From contig NZ_UHIP01000001.1 in NCBI RefSeq assembly GCF_900460245.1, positions 1,488,001 through 1,552,000 on the forward strand: DNA of 64,000 nucleotides. The letters are read 5' to 3'. Positions 1-8,159 of this stretch are shown here, one piece after another (positions within the stretch are counted from its first letter, which is position 1; every line of letters begins with the position of its first letter). Origin of the DNA: Vibrio fluvialis. Lineage in GTDB: Bacteria; Pseudomonadota; Gammaproteobacteria; Enterobacterales; Vibrionaceae. Position numbers and translations under genes: made by a program. Under the pieces are notes generated by a model. The model made no database searches. It saw only the letters and a list, made by a program, of their open reading frames with translations, and was not told the origin of the DNA.

Positions 1-434
1 AGTACCAAGAGCTGTTTATCGGCATCGGCCGTGGCGAGGTTGTACCTTTTGCGTCGTGGCACCTGACCGGTTCGCTGATGGAAAAGCCGCTGGCAGAAAT
101 CCGCTTCCATTTAAATGAACTCGGGCTCGAGCGCGATGAGTCGGTGAAAGAACCCGAAGATCACATGGCGGCATTGTGTGAAACCATGGCGTATCTGTGC
201 GAGGGCGACGACAACGCGCAACAGGCGTTCTTTAATCGCCACATTTCACCGTGGTTTGAAAAGCTGGTGGATCAGATTCAACACGCTCAGCACGCCCGGT
301 TTTATCTGTCTGTGGCTCAGCTGCTTCAGGCCTTTCTCTCACTGGAGAATATCGCCCTGACGCAAGCACCACCGAGCCGCCGAAATACACACCGGATTGA
401 GGTGAAAAACCTCACCGACAAAGCTCAACAATGA
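1..434 (+). CDS. TorD-family molybdoenzyme chaperone (5' truncated by window)
   Basis: The reading frame is open from base 3 of the window, well upstream of the first ATG at 78, so the N-terminus lies outside. The start of the visible part contains YQELFIGIGRGEVVPF and LTGSLMEKPLAEIR, typical of the TorD/DmsD chaperone fold, followed by a helical region ending at a TGA at 432-434. TorD-family proteins bind the Tat signal of a molybdoenzyme and assist cofactor loading. The formate dehydrogenase genes immediately downstream on the same strand suggest FdhA is the client (inference). Family call is good; the exact ortholog is not certain. Confidence 0.85.
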   Translation, partial: YQELFIGIGRGEVVPFASWHLTGSLMEKPLAEIRFHLNELGLERDESVKEPEDHMAALCETMAYLCEGDDNAQQAFFNRHISPWFEKLVDQIQHAQHARFYLSVAQLLQAFLSLENIALTQAPPSRRNTHRIEVKNLTDKAQQ

Positions 435-506
435 ATACAACAAAGCAGACGAACCAATCCATGTTGACCACTCCGTATTGGAAAGCGGGAACGGGAAAAG
501 GAAGCA

Positions 507-707
507 ATGATGAAAAAAGAAAAACCGATTAACGAAAGCAGACGTGAACTGCTCAAAGGTCTGGGAACCGCTGCTGTTGCAGGTGCCGTTGTCGCTGGTG
601 TTTCTCAGCAAGCTGTCGCGAGCGAGAGTCCTGTCGAAACTAAAAACACTCTGAAAAAAGGGTATCACGAAACTCAGCACATTCGTGATTACTACGAAAC
701 GCTATAG
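507..707 (+). CDS. Small Tat-signal protein of the formate dehydrogenase locus
   Basis: 66 residues, with AGGA six bases upstream of ATG-ATG. The N-terminus has a Tat-type signal (ESRRELLKG followed by an alanine/valine-rich hydrophobic stretch and AVASES). The mature part is only about 30 residues and ends HIRDYYETL. Small Tat-targeted proteins of this kind are regularly found directly before the catalytic subunit of formate dehydrogenases in proteobacteria; their biochemical role is not established. It sits 10 bp before fdhA and is almost certainly co-transcribed. Confidence 0.85.
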   Translation: MMKKEKPINESRRELLKGLGTAAVAGAVVAGVSQQAVASESPVETKNTLKKGYHETQHIRDYYETL

Positions 708-717
708 GAGCGCAGCG

Positions 718-3573
718 ATGAGATTAACCAAACGTTCAGACAGCACGAGCAAGGAACAGAATCAGCTGGGCATCAGCCGCCGTGCATTCATGAAAAATAC
801 CTCTTTGGCCGCTGGCGGTGCTGCGGTTGGCGCTGCACTATTTGCGCCAGGCATGATTAAGAAAGCGCAAGCGAATGAAGTCGATCGCAGCGCAAAAACC
901 GAAGTCAAACGTACCATTTGTTCACACTGTTCTGTGGGCTGTGGCATTTACGCCGAGGTTCAAAATGGCGTATGGACCGGCCAGGAGCCTGCTTTCGATC
1001 ATCCGTTTAATGCCGGCGGCCACTGTGCAAAAGGCGCTGCGCTGCGCGAACACGGCCACGGTGAACGCCGCCTCAAATATCCGATGAAATTGGAAGGTGG
1101 CAAATGGAAAAAGATCTCTTGGGATCAAGCCATCAATGAAATCGGTGATGAAGTGATGCGGATTCGCGAAGAGTCCGGCCCGGATTCGGTCTACTGGCTG
1201 GGCAGTGCCAAACACAGCAACGAGCAAGCGTATCTGTTCCGCAAAATGGCGTCGATTTGGGGCACCAACAACGTCGACCACCAGGCGCGTATCTGTCACT
1301 CCACCACGGTAGCAGGTGTTGCTAACACCTGGGGTTATGGCGCAATGACCAACTCGTTTAACGACATGCACAATTGTAAGTCGATTCTGTTTATCGGTTC
1401 CAACCCCGCTGAAGCGCACCCGGTAGCGATGCAGCACATCCTGATCGCGAAAGAGAAGAACAGTTGTAAGATCGTGGTTGCGGATCCTCGTCGCACTCGC
1501 ACTGCAGCAAAAGCGGACTATTTTGTCGCTCTGCGTCCAGGTACGGATGTGGCCTTTATCTGGGGCATTCTGTGGCACGTTTTCAACAATAAATGGGAAG
1601 ACAAAGAGTTCATCCGTCAGCGCGTATTTGGCATGGATGAGATTCGTGCTGAAGTCGAGAAATGGAACCCTAAAGAAGTTGAGCGCGTCACGGGCATTTC
1701 AGAAGAAGAGGTCTACCAGACCGCGAAAATTCTGTCTGAAAACCGTCCGGGTTGCGTAGTGTGGTGTATGGGCGGAACCCAGCACACCACGGGTAACAAC
1801 AATACCCGTGCGTACTGTGTGCTGGAGCTGGCACTGGGTAACTTGGGTAAGTCGGGTGGCGGCGCAAACATTTTCCGTGGCCACGATAACGTGCAGGGCG
1901 CAACAGACCTTGGCGTGCTATCGCATACGCTGCCTGGCTACTACGGACTGGCAGATGGTGCGTGGAAACACTGGTGCCGCGTTTGGGATATTGACTTTGC
2001 CTGGCTGAAAGATCGTTTTGATCAAAACGAATATCGCGGTCAGAAACCAATGAATAATATGGGCATTCCGGTTTCTCGCTGGATTGATGGCGTGCTGGAA
2101 AACAAAGAGAACATCGAGCAACGCGACAACATTCGCGCGATGTTCTATTGGGGCCATGCGGTGAACTCGCAGACCCGCGGTGTTGAAATGAAAAAGGCGA
2201 TGGAAAAGCTGGATATGATGGTCATCGTGGACCCGTATCCCACCGTCGCTGCGGTCATGAACGATCGTACCGACGGCGTGTATCTGCTGCCGGCTACCAC
2301 ACAATTCGAAACCTACGGCAGTGTGACGGCGTCCAACCGCTCGATTCAGTGGCGTGATCAGGTCATTCAACCGCTGTTCGACTCTAAGCCAGACCACGAA
2401 ATCATGTACCTGATGTCGAAAAAACTCGGTATCGCCGATCAAGTATTCAAACACATTCAGGTTGAGAACAATCAACCGGTAATTGAAGACGTCACTCGCG
2501 AATTCAACCGCGGCATGTGGACAGTCGGTTATACCGGTCAGAGCCCTGAGCGTCTCAAAGCGCACCAACAAAACTGGCACACATTCCATAAAACCACGTT
2601 AGCTGCGGAAGGCGGACCGGTGCACGGTGAAACCTACGGCTTACCTTGGCCATGTTGGGGCACGCCAGAAATGAAACACCCGGGCACACACATTCTGTAC
2701 GACACGTCCAAAACCGTTGCCGATGGCGGTGGTACTTTCCGTGCGCGCTACGGGGTGGAGTTCGAAGGTAAGAGCCTGCTGGCGGAAGACAGTTTCTCGA
2801 AAGGCAGTGAGATTGAAGACGGCTATCCGGAATTCAGCGATAAGATGCTGAAACATTTGGGATGGTGGGACGATCTGACACCAGAAGAGAAAGCGGAAGC
2901 CGAAGGTAAGAACTGGAAAACCGACCTTTCCGGCGGTATTCAACGTGTGGCGATCAAACACGGCTGTATTCCGTTTGGTAACGCCAAAGCCCGTGCGATT
3001 GTCTGGACGTTCCCTGACCGCGTGCCTCTGCACCGCGAACCGCTCTATACGCCGCGTCGCGACCTGATTGCTGATTACCCAACGTGGGATGATGCCGAGT
3101 CGATTTATCGTTTACCAACCCTGTACAAATCGATTCAGGATAAAGACGTCTCGAAAGAGTACCCCATCATTCTGACGTCCGGCCGTTTAGTGGAATACGA
3201 AGGTGGCGGTGAAGAAACCCGTTCAAACCCTTGGCTGGCCGAGCTTCAACAAGAGATGTTTGTGGAAGTGAACCCGAAAGATGCCAACGATCTCGGCTTT
3301 AAAGATGGCGAGTACGTGTGGGTGGAAGGCGCAGAAAAAGGCCGCATCCATGTGAAAGCCATGGTCACACGCCGCGTGAAACCGGGCATGGCGTTCATTC
3401 CATTCCACTTCGGCGGTATTTATCAGGGCGAAGATTTACGCAGCAAATACCCAGAAGGTACTCAACCTTACGTTGTCGGTGATTCAGCGAACATTGCGAC
3501 CACCTACGGTTACGATCCAACCACTCAAATGCAGGAAACCAAAGTCACCCTGTGTAACATTCGTAAGGCGTAA
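718..3573 (+). CDS. fdhA: Formate dehydrogenase alpha subunit (Mo/W-bis-MGD catalytic subunit)
   Basis: 951 residues if translation begins at the ATG at 718, which has TAGGAG seven bases upstream; an upstream in-frame ATG at 685 lies inside the previous gene and has no good ribosome site. A Tat signal (ISRRAFMKN then AAGGAAVGAAL) directs folded export to the periplasm. The 4Fe-4S motif CSHCSVGCG with a later C in GGHCAKG is near the start of the mature protein. The active-site position reads ARICHSTT, so cysteine takes the place of the selenocysteine found in E. coli FdnG/FdhF. The C-terminal molydopterin-dinucleotide-binding domain includes TSGRLVEYEGGGEETRSN. It oxidises formate to CO2 and passes electrons to the FeS subunit encoded next. 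Confidence 0.95.
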   Translation: MRLTKRSDSTSKEQNQLGISRRAFMKNTSLAAGGAAVGAALFAPGMIKKAQANEVDRSAKTEVKRTICSHCSVGCGIYAEVQNGVWTGQEPAFDHPFNAGGHCAKGAALREHGHGERRLKYPMKLEGGKWKKISWDQAINEIGDEVMRIREESGPDSVYWLGSAKHSNEQAYLFRKMASIWGTNNVDHQARICHSTTVAGVANTWGYGAMTNSFNDMHNCKSILFIGSNPAEAHPVAMQHILIAKEKNSCKIVVADPRRTRTAAKADYFVALRPGTDVAFIWGILWHVFNNKWEDKEFIRQRVFGMDEIRAEVEKWNPKEVERVTGISEEEVYQTAKILSENRPGCVVWCMGGTQHTTGNNNTRAYCVLELALGNLGKSGGGANIFRGHDNVQGATDLGVLSHTLPGYYGLADGAWKHWCRVWDIDFAWLKDRFDQNEYRGQKPMNNMGIPVSRWIDGVLENKENIEQRDNIRAMFYWGHAVNSQTRGVEMKKAMEKLDMMVIVDPYPTVAAVMNDRTDGVYLLPATTQFETYGSVTASNRSIQWRDQVIQPLFDSKPDHEIMYLMSKKLGIADQVFKHIQVENNQPVIEDVTREFNRGMWTVGYTGQSPERLKAHQQNWHTFHKTTLAAEGGPVHGETYGLPWPCWGTPEMKHPGTHILYDTSKTVADGGGTFRARYGVEFEGKSLLAEDSFSKGSEIEDGYPEFSDKMLKHLGWWDDLTPEEKAEAEGKNWKTDLSGGIQRVAIKHGCIPFGNAKARAIVWTFPDRVPLHREPLYTPRRDLIADYPTWDDAESIYRLPTLYKSIQDKDVSKEYPIILTSGRLVEYEGGGEETRSNPWLAELQQEMFVEVNPKDANDLGFKDGEYVWVEGAEKGRIHVKAMVTRRVKPGMAFIPFHFGGIYQGEDLRSKYPEGTQPYVVGDSANIATTYGYDPTTQMQETKVTLCNIRKA

Positions 3574-3584
3574 GGAGCGCAATT

Positions 3585-4193
3585 ATGGCCAGAATGAAAT
3601 TCCTATGTGACACCAAACGCTGTATCGAGTGTAACGGTTGTGTCACCGCATGTAAGAACGAAAACGACGATGCATTAGAGTGGGGCATTCAGCGCCGCCG
3701 CGTTGTCACCCTGAACGATGGCGAGCCGGGCGAAAACTCGATTTCCGTGGCGTGTATGCACTGTACGGATGCGCCATGTATGGCGGTGTGTCCAGCGGAC
3801 TGTTTTGTGCATACCGAAGACGGGATCGTGCTGCACAACAAAGATCTGTGTATCGGTTGTGGTTACTGCCTGTTTGCGTGTCCGTTTGGCGCGCCACAGT
3901 TTCCGAAACAATCGGCATTCGGTGAACGCGGCAAGATGGACAAATGTACCTTCTGCGCTGGCGGTCCCGAAACTGAGCCCGGTTCTGAGGAAGAGCGTAA
4001 GAAATATGGCGCCAACCGTATTGCTGAAGGCAAGTTGCCCATGTGTGCCTCTTTGTGCTCAACCAAAGCACTGATGGCAGGTGATGCCGAAAAAGTGTCT
4101 GACATCTTCCGTCAACGCGTCGTGGAGCGCGGTGCGAAAGGTGCAGGTTGGACAGACGGTGAAGATCTCTCTTACGACGCAACAAGGAGCTAA
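3585..4193 (+). CDS. fdhB: Formate dehydrogenase beta subunit, 4Fe-4S ferredoxin type
   Basis: 202 residues, starting 11 bp after fdhA. Four cysteine clusters are visible: CIECNGCVTACK, CMHCTDAPCMAVCP, CIGCGYCLFACP and CTFCAGG with a distal CASLCSTKAL. This is the 4x[4Fe-4S] electron-transfer pattern of FdnH/HybA/PsrB-type subunits. It lacks a C-terminal transmembrane anchor, unlike E. coli FdnH, so membrane attachment must come from the cytochrome b subunit downstream. It relays electrons from FdhA to FdhC. Confidence 0.95.
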   Translation: MARMKFLCDTKRCIECNGCVTACKNENDDALEWGIQRRRVVTLNDGEPGENSISVACMHCTDAPCMAVCPADCFVHTEDGIVLHNKDLCIGCGYCLFACPFGAPQFPKQSAFGERGKMDKCTFCAGGPETEPGSEEERKKYGANRIAEGKLPMCASLCSTKALMAGDAEKVSDIFRQRVVERGAKGAGWTDGEDLSYDATRS

Positions 4194-4199
4194 GTGGTG

Positions 4200-5264
4200 A
4201 TGCGACACAGATTGATGCGCGCCACTCGTTATGTGCTGCCGCTATTGGCAGCACTGATGTGCTTTGCTGTTCAACCTTCGTTTGCCGAAGAGAAAAGCAA
4301 ACCGGACGTGGTGCAAAGAGAAATAACCCAACTGGCCGGGGCTGATTACTGGCGTCAGGTTCGCCAAGGAGAAGAGGGGTATACGACTTCTCAATCTCCT
4401 GAACACGGTGTTTTGATCAGTAAACCCGGTGAAACCTGGTTCATCCTGAAAGAGAAATGGATGTCTCCAGCCGGTGCAGTCGCCATTTTTGGCAGCATTG
4501 CCATGGTGATTCTGGCGTACGTGCTGCTTGGCCCCTTAATGCTGAGCAAGCCACGAACCGGCCGCAAGCTCAAACGCTGGTCGCGCCTGGATCGTGCGCT
4601 GCACTGGAGCATGGCGTTTACCTTTTTGACCCTGGCGTTTAGTGGTTTGATGCTGGTTTATGGCAAACATTTCCTTAAGCCGTATGTACCGACAGAACTG
4701 TGGGGCTTTATCGTGTATGCCGCCAAGCAGTATCACAACTATATGGGCCCGATTTTCTTCGTTCTGCTGCTGTTTATTCTGCTCAAGTGGTGGCGTAAAT
4801 CGCTGTTCAATAAAGTGGATCTCCAGTGGTTTATGAAGCTGGGCGGCATGGCGGGCAAACATAAAGGCAGTCATCCTTCGGCCGGATTCTCCAATGGCGG
4901 TGAAAAGGCCATCTACTGGCTTCTGATCTTCTTTGGAACCTTTGCCGCTTTCAGCGGTTTGGTGCTCGATTTCCCAATTTTCGGCCAGACTCGCCGAGAT
5001 ATGGAGCTGTCGAATCTGACGCACATGGTGTCAGCGTTGATCCTGATCTGTGGCTTTATCTTCCACATCTACATCGGTTTGTTCGGTATGGAAGGCGCGC
5101 TGGAAGGCATGGTGACGGGTAAAGTTGATGAAACCTGGGCCAAAGAGCATCACGATCTTTGGTACGAAGAGATGAAGCAGCAAGGCCAGATTGAAGCGGC
5201 TGAAACCGCAGAAACCAAGGTACCGAAAGTCGCTACAGGAGAGCCAAAGCATGAAACCCGCTAG
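4200..5264 (+). CDS. fdhC: Formate dehydrogenase gamma subunit, cytochrome b556
   Basis: About 354 residues. AGGAG at 4185-4189 precedes two in-frame GTGs (4194, 4197) and an ATG (4200); I use the ATG, but 4194 or 4197 is possible. The N-terminus has a signal-like hydrophobic stretch (VLPLLAALMCFAVQPSFA), then a periplasmic segment, a further membrane span near residue 100, and the four-helix diheme b core (RLDRALHWSMAFTF, KQYHNYMGP, SNLTHMVSALILICGFIFHIYIG). Histidines in these helices are the likely heme ligands. It is longer than E. coli FdnI/FdoI (about 210 residues) because of the N-terminal extension seen in the Shewanella/Vibrio type. It transfers electrons to the quinone pool. Confidence 0.93.
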   Translation: MRHRLMRATRYVLPLLAALMCFAVQPSFAEEKSKPDVVQREITQLAGADYWRQVRQGEEGYTTSQSPEHGVLISKPGETWFILKEKWMSPAGAVAIFGSIAMVILAYVLLGPLMLSKPRTGRKLKRWSRLDRALHWSMAFTFLTLAFSGLMLVYGKHFLKPYVPTELWGFIVYAAKQYHNYMGPIFFVLLLFILLKWWRKSLFNKVDLQWFMKLGGMAGKHKGSHPSAGFSNGGEKAIYWLLIFFGTFAAFSGLVLDFPIFGQTRRDMELSNLTHMVSALILICGFIFHIYIGLFGMEGALEGMVTGKVDETWAKEHHDLWYEEMKQQGQIEAAETAETKVPKVATGEPKHETR

Positions 5265-5673
5265 TCAAAATAGTGCGTTGTGGTTTGTGTATATTGCGAG
5301 CCTGCTGACCCCGTTCACCTGTTTGCTGTCCGGAGTTATCGGGATTATTTACGCAGGCTATCGTCTGGACAAGAACGAAGATGGGGAGGTGGCGAATTCT
5401 CACTATTACGGACTGATTCGCAGCTTCTTTCTGTTTCTGACGTTTTTCGTGGTGTTGCTCGTCACGGTCGCGACCTCAAATGGGTTGATCATCGGGGTGA
5501 ACCGTTACTGGTATGCTCATTCCTGGTTAAGTACCGTGGGTTATGCTATTCCGTATATCGGTGCGTTCATCGCATTGTTTGCCATCGCAATCTGGATAGG
5601 ACGAATGCTGCAGGGGATGAGTCAGTTAAAAAACGACATTCCTCACAAACCATCCAAAGGTCCCAATCTCTGA
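5251..5673 (+). CDS. Four-helix membrane protein, DUF4870/Tic20-like
   Basis: 140 residues from the ATG at 5251, which overlaps the last 14 bases of fdhC and has CAGGAGAG upstream. Hydrophobic helices are visible around YIASLLTPFTCLLSGVIGII, then SFFLFLTFFVVLLVTV and VGYAIPYIGAFIALFAIAI. The segment SHYYGLIRSFFL matches the SHxxxQIRTFW-type signature of DUF4870. The overlap and the terminator right after it place it as the last gene of the formate dehydrogenase operon. No function is known; a role in complex assembly or membrane attachment is only a guess. Confidence 0.8.
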   Translation: MKPASQNSALWFVYIASLLTPFTCLLSGVIGIIYAGYRLDKNEDGEVANSHYYGLIRSFFLFLTFFVVLLVTVATSNGLIIGVNRYWYAHSWLSTVGYAIPYIGAFIALFAIAIWIGRMLQGMSQLKNDIPHKPSKGPNL

Positions 5674-5678
5674 TTACG

Positions 5679-5707
5679 CACCCGGTTTAATACCGGGTGT
5701 TTTTTTG
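5679..5707 (+). terminator. Intrinsic terminator of the formate dehydrogenase operon
   Basis: CACCCGG, loop TTTAATA, CCGGGTG, then a run of eight T. It lies six bases after the last stop codon of the operon. Confidence 0.93.
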
Positions 5708-5738
5708 CCACATCTCTGTGCGCATCAATATTGTGCTT

Positions 5739-5757
5739 TTGCTCCATACTAGTGCAA
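5739..5757 (+). promoter_or_regulatory. NtrC-like enhancer site
   Basis: An imperfect 19-bp palindrome, TTGCTCCATACTAGTGCAA, fits the NtrC pattern TGCACC-N5-GGTGCA with two mismatches. It lies about 120-140 bp upstream of the sigma-54 promoter of the ammonium transporter, a normal distance for an enhancer-binding protein. Site identity is inferred from pattern and position. Confidence 0.6.
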
Positions 5758-5874
5758 CAAAGCGCCCTCACTTGACTCAACAACGAATCATTCTCGATTA
5801 CCAACCTCAACTAAAGTCTTATTTATCATTAATTTAAATAAAAATAGTGTCTTGTTCATACTCTTATTAATAAT

Positions 5875-5890
5875 TGGAACACATCTTGCT
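5875..5890 (+). promoter_or_regulatory. Sigma-54 (RpoN) promoter of the ammonium transporter
   Basis: TTGGAACACATCTTGC has the invariant GG (5876-5877) and GC (5888-5889) separated by exactly 10 bases, with the TTGC form of the -12 element. Predicted transcription start is near 5900, leaving about an 85-base leader before the ATG at 5988. Together with the NtrC-like palindrome this indicates nitrogen-limitation control. The rest of the 5674-5987 intergenic stretch is AT-rich with nothing else recognised. Confidence 0.78.
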
Positions 5891-5987
5891 CCATGAGAGA
5901 AAAATTATAACTTTCTCACCAATTTGGTGAACTTTTAAACAAGTGGCACAGGATTAGTGCACCACTTTGCAATGGAGTATAACGAGA

Positions 5988-7208
5988 ATGAGTGAAACCG
6001 TAAGTCAGGTACAAGGTGCCGTTCAAACCCTGACCCAAAGTTCAGATACCTTATTTTTGCTGCTTGGCGCCATTATGGTGTTTTTGATGCACGCGGGATT
6101 TGCATTTCTGGAAGTGGGAACCGTACGAAAGAAGAACCAAGTCAACGCGTTGGTTAAAATTCTCGCCGACTTCGGCGTCTCTACCATCGCGTACTTCTTT
6201 ATTGGTTACTGGATAGCGTATGGCGCCAACTTCTTTTCTGATGCCGCCACGTTGTCGCAAGGCAACGGCTACGAGCTGGTTAAATTCTTCTTTTTGCTGA
6301 CGTTTGCCGCAGCCATTCCCGCCATCGTATCGGGCGGTATTGCTGAGCGCGCCCGTTTTTACCCAATCTTGATGGCCACATTTTTTACCGTTGGTTTGGT
6401 CTACCCATTCTTCGAAGGCATCATCTGGAACGGTAACTTTGGTATTCAAGCCTGGTTTGAAACCACATTTGGTATGGGTTTCCATGATTTTGCCGGCTCT
6501 GTGGTGGTTCATGGCGTTGGCGGCTGGATTGCGCTGATCGCGGTTATCTTTCTCGGCATGCGTAAAGGCCGTATTCGTGCGGGCAAACACACCAACTTTG
6601 CGCCGTCCAACATTCCGTTTCTGGCGTTAGGTGCTTGGATCCTGTGTGTGGGTTGGTTCGGCTTTAACGTCATGTCTGCGCAAACACTGAATGGTATCAG
6701 TGGCTTGGTGGCAATGAACTCATTGATGGCGATGGTTGGTGGTATTCTGGCCGCACTGGTCGTGGGTAAAAACGACCCGGGCTTTATCCACAACGGTCCG
6801 CTTGCTGGTTTAGTCGCTGTGTGTGCTGGCTCCGATCTGATGCACCCACTGGGCGCGCTGGTCACTGGCGTTGTCGCTGGCGCATTGTTTGTCTGGCTGT
6901 TTACTCAGTTACAGAATAAAACCAAAATTGATGACGTATTGGGTGTATGGCCGCTACATGGCGTGTGCGGAGCCTGGGGCGGCATCGCCGCTGGCATCTT
7001 CGGCCAATCGGCTTTGGGTGGTCTGGGAGGCGTCAGCTTCACCGTTCAGGTAATAGGCACGCTAATGGGGATTGCAGTTGCAGTCGTCGGTGCATTTATC
7101 GTTTACGGCACACTGGATAAAGTGTCTGGTTTACGCCTGTCCGAAGAAGACGAATTCAACGGAGCGGATTTGGCCATTCATAAAATTTCATCGGTTAACG
7201 AAGAGTAA
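5988..7208 (+). CDS. amtB: Ammonium transporter, Amt family
   Basis: 406 residues from the ATG at 5988; an in-frame TTG at 5967 is less likely. It has about eleven hydrophobic helices and Amt signatures: AGFAFLEVGTVRKKN near the start, FHDFAGSVVVHGVGGW with the first pore histidine, and VLGVWPLHGVCGAWGG with the second twin-histidine position. It conducts ammonium/ammonia across the inner membrane. No glnK precedes it, unlike the enterobacterial glnK-amtB pair, so any PII partner must be encoded elsewhere. The sigma-54 promoter and NtrC-like site upstream fit nitrogen regulation. Confidence 0.93.
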   Translation: MSETVSQVQGAVQTLTQSSDTLFLLLGAIMVFLMHAGFAFLEVGTVRKKNQVNALVKILADFGVSTIAYFFIGYWIAYGANFFSDAATLSQGNGYELVKFFFLLTFAAAIPAIVSGGIAERARFYPILMATFFTVGLVYPFFEGIIWNGNFGIQAWFETTFGMGFHDFAGSVVVHGVGGWIALIAVIFLGMRKGRIRAGKHTNFAPSNIPFLALGAWILCVGWFGFNVMSAQTLNGISGLVAMNSLMAMVGGILAALVVGKNDPGFIHNGPLAGLVAVCAGSDLMHPLGALVTGVVAGALFVWLFTQLQNKTKIDDVLGVWPLHGVCGAWGGIAAGIFGQSALGGLGGVSFTVQVIGTLMGIAVAVVGAFIVYGTLDKVSGLRLSEEDEFNGADLAIHKISSVNEE

Positions 7209-7227
7209 TCGGCCACATTCTGCAATG

Positions 7228-7260
7228 AAAGAGCGGGCCATGTGCCTGCTCTTTTGTTTT
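7228..7260 (+). terminator. Intrinsic terminator of amtB
   Basis: AAAGAGCGGGC, loop CATGT, GCCTGCTCTTTT (one G-T pair), then a T-rich tract, starting 20 bases after the amtB stop. Confidence 0.85.
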
Positions 7261-7377
7261 TGAGGTCACAGAAGTTAGTTTCACTGTTTAAATTTATACT
7301 ATGGTCTAACCCCCAAAACTAGGGATGTCCGGGCATCGGTGCTAAGCTAGCCGAAAAGCAAAACAAAAGGATGTTGT

Positions 7378-8115
7378 ATGAATTTTCCGTATCGCAATGT
7401 TGTCATCCTGACTGGCGCGGGCATCTCAGCAGAATCCGGTATTCAGACTTTCCGTGCCCAGGACGGACTTTGGGAAAATCACCGAATCGAAGATGTCGCC
7501 ACTCCGGAAGGGTTTGAAAGAGACCCTGATCTGGTGCAAGACTTCTACAATCAGCGTCGTCGTAAACTGCAATCCGAGAGCATTCGACCAAATGCTGCGC
7601 ACATCGCACTCGGTAAGCTGGAACAAGAACTCGACGGCAACGTCACCATCATTACTCAGAACATCGATAACCTGCATGAGCGAGGCGGAAGCCACAATGT
7701 TATTCATATGCATGGAGAACTGCTTAAAGCACGCTGTAGCGTTTCTAATCAGGTTATTGAGCACAAAGAGGATCTGCTGACGGGGGAACTGTGTCATTGC
7801 TGTCAGATTCCCTCTCAGCTGCGCCCACATATTGTCTGGTTTGGTGAAATGCCGCTGCGTATGGGCGATATCTATGCTGCGCTGGAAGAAGCCGACCTGT
7901 TTATTTCAATCGGCACCTCCGGGGTCGTCTATCCGGCGGCAGGTTTTGTGCACGATGCCAAAATGCATGGCGCGCATACGATTGAAATCAACCTCGAACC
8001 CAGTGCGGTTGAGAGCGAGTTTGCCGAGAAACGCTACGGTAAAGCGAGTGTCGAGGTTCCGCAATTAGTGGAAGAGATACTGGCGTTGCAAAAGCCGTCG
8101 TTCAAGCACGCATAA
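7378..8115 (+). CDS. cobB: NAD-dependent protein deacylase (class III sirtuin)
   Basis: 245 residues with AAAAGGA ahead of the ATG. Sirtuin motifs appear in order: [14 protein letters not shown] (NAD binding), [12 protein letters not shown], the catalytic-histidine segment VIHMHGE, zinc-site cysteines in ARCSVS and CHCC, and [14 protein letters not shown]. The Y/R pair that favours desuccinylation in E. coli CobB can be looked for around RRRKL (residues about 60). It removes acyl groups from lysines, including acetyl-CoA synthetase in well-studied relatives. It is a stand-alone gene ending in a terminator shared with potD1. Confidence 0.95.
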   Translation: MNFPYRNVVILTGAGISAESGIQTFRAQDGLWENHRIEDVATPEGFERDPDLVQDFYNQRRRKLQSESIRPNAAHIALGKLEQELDGNVTIITQNIDNLHERGGSHNVIHMHGELLKARCSVSNQVIEHKEDLLTGELCHCCQIPSQLRPHIVWFGEMPLRMGDIYAALEEADLFISIGTSGVVYPAAGFVHDAKMHGAHTIEINLEPSAVESEFAEKRYGKASVEVPQLVEEILALQKPSFKHA

Positions 8116-8131
8116 GCTTGAGCTAAATAAG

Positions 8132-8159
8132 AAAAAAGCGGCCAATGGCCGCTTTTTTT
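8132..8159. terminator. Bidirectional terminator between cobB and potD1
   Basis: AAAAAAGCGGCC, loop AAT, GGCCGCTTTTTTT. Both sides carry the A/T tract, so it serves convergent cobB (+) and potD1 (-), and overlaps the potD1 stop codon. Confidence 0.93.

Noticed and set aside
922..1578. 218-residue minus-strand ORF
   Set aside because: Shadow of fdhA; no family features and codon use follows the opposite strand.
2323..2335. Possible matS (GTGACGGCGTCCA)
   Set aside because: Two mismatches in the conserved right half.
5943..5963. Second sigma-54-like sequence (TGGCAC ... TGCACC) just before amt
   Set aside because: GG and GC are 12 bases apart instead of 10, and it would leave almost no leader; the 5875 site has exact spacing.
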